This document shows positions 7,989 through 11,511 of a stretch of 11,511 bases of DNA, piece after piece (positions within the stretch are counted from its first letter, which is position 1; each line of letters opens with the position of its first letter). The DNA lies in contig QKYT01000814.1 in the NCBI GenBank assembly GCA_003550305.1, positions 14,055 to 25,565 on the forward strand, written 5' to 3'. The translations under genes were made by a program, and so were the position numbers. Under the pieces are notes generated by a model. The model saw nothing but the letters and a program-made list of their open reading frames with translations, was not told the DNA's origin and did not search any database. This DNA comes from Glomus cerebriforme. Its lineage: Eukaryota > Glomeromycota > Glomeromycetes > Glomerales > Glomeraceae.

Positions 7989-8038
7989 ACTAATACACTG
8001 CATATAAGCATTCAAAATAAAAAAATATATCATGTGAT

Positions 8039-8066
8039 TTTGGGCGAACCGAGTTCGCTGAAATTT
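8039..8066. repeat. 28-bp palindromic element, intergenic copy
   Basis: Contains GCGAAC-CGA-GTTCGC followed by TGAAATTT. It lies about 63 bp upstream of ATG 7976 and about 78 bp past the CRN stop. It could be a dimeric protein site, a hairpin or a small mobile remnant. Confidence 0.6.
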
Positions 8067-8078
8067 GCCAAGAAAATT

Positions 8079-8084
8079 TTTATT
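8079..8084 (-). terminator. Candidate polyadenylation signal of the CRN gene
   Basis: AATAAA on the minus strand about 60 nt past the CRN stop at 8144. The hexamer is common by chance in AT-rich sequence. Confidence 0.3.
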
Positions 8085-8109
8085 AATAAATACAAGATCG
8101 GGACTGTAC

Positions 8110-8123
8110 CTGTGATACATGAC
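8110..8123 (-). promoter_or_regulatory. Shared 3'-flank motif, copy a
   Basis: GTCATGTATCACAG on the minus strand, 21 nt past the CRN stop. Copy b (5663-5676) differs at one position. Related sequences follow the stops at 6001 and 11150. Confidence 0.35.
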
Positions 8124-8143
8124 GAAATTCCTATTCCTAAATT

Positions 8144-9629
8144 CTAATTCTTTTTCCCCACAAGATCGGGTACCTTTGGTAACTCGCCAGACCTTACCCT
8201 TTTTATTTCCCTCTCCTTTACATCAAGAGCTGAGTCCGGCTTTTGCACCTCCTCCAACAACCATGCAATATGCCCGAGAACTTTCCTAACCATATTTTCC
8301 ATATTCTCGTCCTTATATACAACGACCACCGGCTCCGATAGTTTGAATCTTAGCTTGTCTTGATCATCGAGTGAACATTCTAAAAAATACCATTTTTCCG
8401 CATCTGTGACAATTCCGAATACCTTACCCATGAACGCACTATCTTCCTCCATCTCACTCGCCTTACGTTTACGGTTTGATAAAGCTGACTCGAGCTGAAC
8501 GGCATTCTGAGCAATACCCTTGAAAAAATCTTCATCCTTTACTTCCGTCACGCCAGCAGTTTTTGCGGTTTGGAGTAAATCTATTGCGAAATCAACTGGT
8601 CCGTACCCATTAGGCCCTGTGATATTTTTTTCTGGTCGAAGTTCGAACTTCCCTTCGTATAGATTCGCTCCGGCAACAAGGTAAAAACATACGTATTGTG
8701 ATTTTGATGCTTCATTTCCACTGATTGGAATGGACTTGAGACGGGCATTTAGTTCGGCTATAAGATGTTTAAGTATCGCCTGAGAAGAATCATCTTCCAG
8801 ATCTTTGATCCCGCAAGTGAAAGGCGGAAAGACAGATAATGAAGGGTCCTCTGATTCACAGAGTTCGTAAAGCTGGCACACTTTTGGGAAAGTCCAATCC
8901 GAGAAAGCTTTTGAGGGTGTTTCTATGAATACGGTAAACTTGAGATTGTTCTTTGATATGAATATGCAGAGCATCTCACGAAGGTCTTGATCATTATGAG
9001 GGAAATATTTCTCTCCATCATTCATTAGGTTGAGTTCCGCCCTATCATTTTCAAGTGCGGGTGGTTGATACATCTTGCGTATATATTCCTTGAGGCCTTC
9101 GAGAGTCACTTGTTCGATATTTGCAGTCCACTTATTTGGCTTCCATTTCGGGTGAACAACGACGTCGAAGTCTACAATACAATGGTCAGTTAGAAAATTC
9201 TCACGAAGTCTCTCTTCCAACTATTTTATACATACCATGTGTAGACTTGTTAAGTAATGCCTGCAACGAAGTGACTTGGTCGAGTAATTCCTGTTCTTGG
9301 CTCGAAGTGGTGGTGGCCTCTGGCGAAGAGACTAAGACATGAATATGTTCTTTGGGAGGTGAGTCTGGAAAGTATTTCAAAATCTTTTTCGTTGCAAGGA
9401 GCTCGTCCCCGTCATTGAGTGTGAGACTGCTTAAGAGATCGTCCTGATCGTCAGAAATTTCCTTTTTCCATAGCCTGAGCTTGTCTGCGTCTACACCAGC
9501 AAAGTCATTTTGTTTTTTCACCTTTATAGCCTCTTTGAGCTTGCTAATAGACTTGTCCTTCTCAATATCAACTTCGAAAGCGCTCGCGGTTGTATTTCCT
9601 TTAACGAGACAGAATAAAGTGATAGACAT
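8144..9629 (-). CDS. Crinkler (CRN) effector-like protein with PD-(D/E)xK nuclease-like domain
   Basis: Two exons, 9236-9629 and 8144-9171, separated by a 64-nt intron (donor GTATGT, branch-like CTAAC, acceptor TTGTAG), give 473 residues in clean phase. Residues 1-103 are the CRN header: MSITLFCLVKG, a ubiquitin-like pattern, LWK near 52-55, and HVLVxxP at 97-103. Residues ~104-131 are a short Gln/Leu helix. From ~132 follows a helical/beta region, then a nuclease-like core: FELRPE (307-312), GPVD with D325, TEVK with E341 and K343, then GIAQNAVQLE. RKRK at 365-368 is a likely nuclear signal. In the CRN family the header is linked to delivery and the C-terminal domain acts in the host or own nucleus; nuclease activity here is inference from spacing. 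No secretion signal is visible. There are no N calls, stops or frame breaks, so it looks functional. A CCAAT at 9665-9669 and a TATA at 9638-9645 precede it. Confidence 0.88.
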
Positions 9630-10096
9630 GTTTTCGGCTTTTATAGTATTTTTTACGAAATNTTATTGGCTCAAAGTGCGGTATGTGAGGACAAGAGTAA
9701 AAAAGAATTTTATTTGCGAAAAAATACCGAGGGCTGGTATATGTGAGAAATTTAACTGTTTCACAAGCCTGTCGTATGATCGGCCACATTGCATCATAGG
9801 TGCAACAATAGCCTTAATGGCTAATNACTGCGCCTCCCTAACCGTGAAGACTCTTCACACTTATCACCTGATATAGTGCTACGTTTTTTTATATGCTAGA
9901 TTGGCTCGATAAAAAATTAGATTTATAGTCATGGACCGCATCACTACACGTGACNCATTTCTCTTATACATCNGATAAAATAATACTTTATTTATGAAAT
10001 AAAAAAAACGTTGCCGGCCTAATATTACATAAAAATTGGCCGTTAAGGCGCTTTGCACGAATATTTCGCATTACATGATACGAATAAAAATACTAA
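9630..10096. other. Intergenic region between SAM-like and CRN genes
   Basis: This holds the CRN promoter, the 3' flank of the SAM-like gene, four N calls (9662, 9826, 9955, 9973) and a perfect inverted repeat GTGAAGA-C-TCTTCAC at 9844-9858. The short frames crossing it look like chance. I see no gene. Confidence 0.5.
9638..9645 (-). promoter_or_regulatory. TATA box of the CRN gene
   Basis: TATAAAAG on the minus strand, 9-16 nt before ATG 9629, with CCAAT 36-40 nt before it (9665-9669). The ATG is certain because the CRN header starts there, so a normally used TATA would leave almost no leader. Confidence 0.4.
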
Positions 10097-10799
10097 TTAT
10101 TTTTTGGTCATATAATCTGTTANCACTCTCCGCGAAGCTGATTTAACTGTGNATTTTGTTTTAATCCTGATAAAAGAAAGATCGGGAATAGCTGTTCTAA
10201 AAAGATCTTGCTCGGTGATAAGAAGATCTTATGTTTTTTTTAGAAAAGCACAAGAATAAGTAAATATTCAATATTATATGACAGCGCAGGNAAATAACAG
10301 GAACGATTAATAAATACTACGAAAATACTGCAACAAAAGACGTCACTTACCAACAGCGGGTTGCTCTACGATAACGGAATGTGTTTTTTGGGCGGGTTTG
10401 ACAATAAGAAGCAGGAAAGAAAAGCACAAGAATAAGTAAGTATTCGGTATTATTGGCAAATATGACATTATATGAAAGCGCGGGAAAAAATGAAGCTCAC
10501 TTACCTCCTTTAATTTGTTCAACCAATTCTGCGATTGCTGAAGCCGGTCCATATTTCAGTCTGAACGGGCCAGGATTACGAGTAAGTTGTTCTTCATTCA
10601 AACGAAGGAAGGCTTTACTGGAGACCTCCTGATCATATATTACGTTAATAACATTTCCCCCAAGCCCTAATTCAGCTCTCTTCTCTTGCAAAAATCCCTT
10701 GACCCTATCTCGATCCCATCCATTAATTTCTTCAACTGTCAGGAGACTAGCCGTAGGAGCACTCGTAGAAGTACTTGTATTTGCAATGTTGTGGGACAT
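10097..10799 (-). CDS. SAM-domain-like small protein, three exons with a 15-nt microexon
   Basis: Exons 10505-10799, 10351-10365 and 10097-10191 join in phase 1 throughout, giving 134 residues. After a Ser/Thr/Ala-rich start, residues ~21-98 match the SAM-like pattern I know from Rhizophagus: TVEEINGWDRDRVKGFL, a central helix with DQEVSSKAFLRL, NEEQL, then LKYGPASAIAELVEQIKG. SAM domains mediate protein-protein contacts. The microexon adds EQPAV. The last exon encodes AIPDLSFIRIKTK...SASRRV..DYMTKK, a basic tail with two undetermined residues from N calls. Both donors are GTAAGTGA. An alternative acceptor 5 nt earlier in intron B (TTTTTAG) would give another short open tail. The frame is open upstream of Met 10799, but the added residues look like non-coding sequence and a TATA lies between, so 10799 is preferred. 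Confidence 0.65.
10192..10350 (-). other. Intron B of the SAM-like gene (partly duplicated)
   Basis: 159 nt, donor GTTG|GTAAGTGA, acceptor GAACAG. About 45 nt (10242-10288 area), including a TTACTTATTCTTGTGCTTTT core, repeat a segment of intron A. Confidence 0.55.
10366..10504 (-). other. Intron A of the SAM-like gene (partly duplicated)
   Basis: 139 nt, donor GGAG|GTAAGTGA, acceptor ATCGTAG. Between the donor region and the microexon there is no other AG, so the microexon boundary is well fixed. The segment at about 10418-10484 is the counterpart of the repeat in intron B. Confidence 0.55.
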
Positions 10800-10803
10800 G
10801 ATT

Positions 10804-10811
10804 ATTTTATA
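10804..10811 (-). promoter_or_regulatory. TATA-like box of the SAM-like gene
   Basis: TATAAAAT on the minus strand, 5-12 nt before ATG 10799. Confidence 0.3.
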
Positions 10812-10930
10812 CGAAAAACAAATGTGGTAACAGTTGTACAGCTCAGAAAAAAAAAATTTTGCTGAAAGAGTAACACGAATAGAGGATATATTTATGAGAA
10901 ATCGATTGTCGCACAGATTGATCTGACTCA

Positions 10931-10954
10931 TCAGTTGATCAGTTGCGCAACTGA
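10931..10954. repeat. Three abutting 8-mers, two direct and one inverted
   Basis: TCAGTTGA, TCAGTTGC and GCAACTGA follow each other without gaps. The last two form a perfect 16-bp palindrome (10939-10954). Confidence 0.65.
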
Positions 10955-11038
10955 CTTAATACAGATATCTGTCACACCAGATTACAAAAATCGTGCTTTA
11001 CAATACTTCATATAAAAAAAGTGCTAAACTTTGAGATC

Positions 11039-11052
11039 GTGACGCGCGTCAC
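11039..11052. repeat. 14-bp palindrome GTGACGCGCGTCAC
   Basis: Perfect palindrome with the same CGCGCG core as the one at 1575-1586. Confidence 0.6.
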
Positions 11053-11149
11053 AGTCTCAGGATTTCGTAGTTTTTACACTGGTGATAAGTGAGAAAAGTA
11101 TTCACGATACTTTAAATAAATACAAGCGCGAGAGTACACGACAAAGCTT

Positions 11150-11511
11150 CTATGCTACAATTGCGAACTTAAGTTTTTTGCTTGAAGTGTTGCAGGTAAG
11201 ACAATATTCCAACTTATCTCGGAAATACAACTTCGCTAATTCAGGATCATAAGGGAGCTGATTCCCATTTTCGCAATACCATGAGCCATGTAATCTATAA
11301 TTCCCATGTATTCCATCGCAAATAGGGCATGGCGAGCTCCACGGCTGAGGTGATCTAAAATCATAATTATCATCCCCTCTGAAACTATTTCGGAATTTCA
11401 GGTATGTGAAATGCTCTAAGACGGACTTGATAATTAATTCTGGATCGGGTTTGGCTTCGTAAGTGATATGCTTAAAATCAAAGGCTTGAGGTTTGTTAAC
11501 ATGCTTGTCAT
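11150..11511 (-). CDS. CPxC zinc-ribbon gene, intact C-terminal part (cut by window edge)
   Basis: An open frame of 119 codons from the window edge to TAG at 11150, without a Met because the start lies outside. It begins DKHVNKPQAFDFKHITYEAK, continues VLEHFTYLKFRNSF, and carries CPICDGIHGN (61-70), GSWYCEN (75-81) and YCLTC (102-106), ending LKFAIVA. The four to five cysteines and His68 suggest a zinc-ribbon-like fold. It is the better-preserved relative of the remnant at 6001-6399: Arg is kept where that copy has a stop, and 20 extra codons are present. I do not recognise the full protein. Confidence 0.7.
   Translation of the reverse strand, partial: DKHVNKPQAFDFKHITYEAKPDPELIIKSVLEHFTYLKFRNSFRGDDNYDFRSPQPWSSPCPICDGIHGNYRLHGSWYCENGNQLPYDPELAKLYFRDKLEYCLTCNTSSKKLKFAIVA

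Larger units (their letters stand above)
10800..11149. other. Intergenic region upstream of the SAM-like gene
   Basis: No gene is visible. It contains a triple 8-mer (10931-10954), a 14-bp palindrome (11039-11052) and the 3' flank of the gene ending at 11150. GC-rich palindromes again stand out against AT-rich DNA. Confidence 0.5.

Noticed and set aside
7762..7989. 75-codon plus-strand frame
   Set aside because: Antisense of the coiled coil, Ser/Phe/Leu-rich, no independent signal.
9481..9876. 131-codon plus-strand frame across the CRN start
   Set aside because: Antisense of the CRN header and its promoter, and contains N calls.
10800..10931. Upstream extension of the SAM-like protein to a Met at 10931
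   Set aside because: The added residues look like translated non-coding AT-rich sequence and a TATA-like site lies before Met 10799.
1..11511. tRNA, rRNA, CRISPR array or bacterial-type insertion sequence
   Set aside because: No B-box-like GGTTCGA context with a cloverleaf, no rRNA segment, no regularly spaced repeats and no transposase frame seen.

Overview
This is AT-rich eukaryotic nuclear DNA with short GT-AG introns and genes mostly on the minus strand. It most likely comes from an arbuscular mycorrhizal fungus (Glomeromycotina, Rhizophagus-like). Three things support this: an intact Crinkler (CRN) gene with the ubiquitin-like header ending in HVLVxxP and a PD-(D/E)xK nuclease-like C-terminus; a coiled-coil family ending in a CPxC...C zinc-ribbon-like tail that I remember as highly repeated in Rhizophagus; and a small SAM-like gene. 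The taxonomic call is from memory of these families, not from a search.

Layout from left to right. 195-925 (-): a double RING-like zinc-finger gene with a probable one-base frameshift. 1018-1349 (-): a coiled-coil fragment, also frameshifted. 1350-1934: non-coding, with several palindromes. 1935-4337 (-): one large multi-exon gene of about 609 residues, with an acidic linker, a DG...EVSG core and an Arg-Gly tail; its first intron appears to be GC-AG and holds a duplicated 57-bp hairpin-bounded unit. 4513-4677 (+), 4659-5174 (-), 5257-5603 (+) and 5699-5944 (-): small unrecognised genes or gene remnants. 6001-6399 (-): a decayed copy of a zinc-ribbon gene. 6407-7976 (-): the coiled-coil/zinc-ribbon family gene, frameshifted once. 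8144-9629 (-): the two-exon CRN gene. 10097-10799 (-): a three-exon SAM-like gene with a 15-nt microexon between two partly duplicated introns. 11150-11511 (-): the better-preserved copy of the zinc-ribbon gene, cut by the window edge.

The region looks like a fast-evolving, repeat-rich compartment. Effector-type genes sit among duplicated and broken members of fungus-specific families. No pathway or operon logic links them. Twenty single N calls lie at 6364-7463 and 9662-10291, so some frame breaks may be assembly errors. The CRN gene, the SAM-like gene and most of the large gene have consistent exon phases and are the reliable calls. The most unusual signals are the duplicated introns around a microexon, the 57-bp intronic repeat pair with matched arm changes, a palindromic 28-bp element present both upstream of and inside one gene, a motif just past the stop of several unrelated genes, and a CPxC tail shared by otherwise different proteins.
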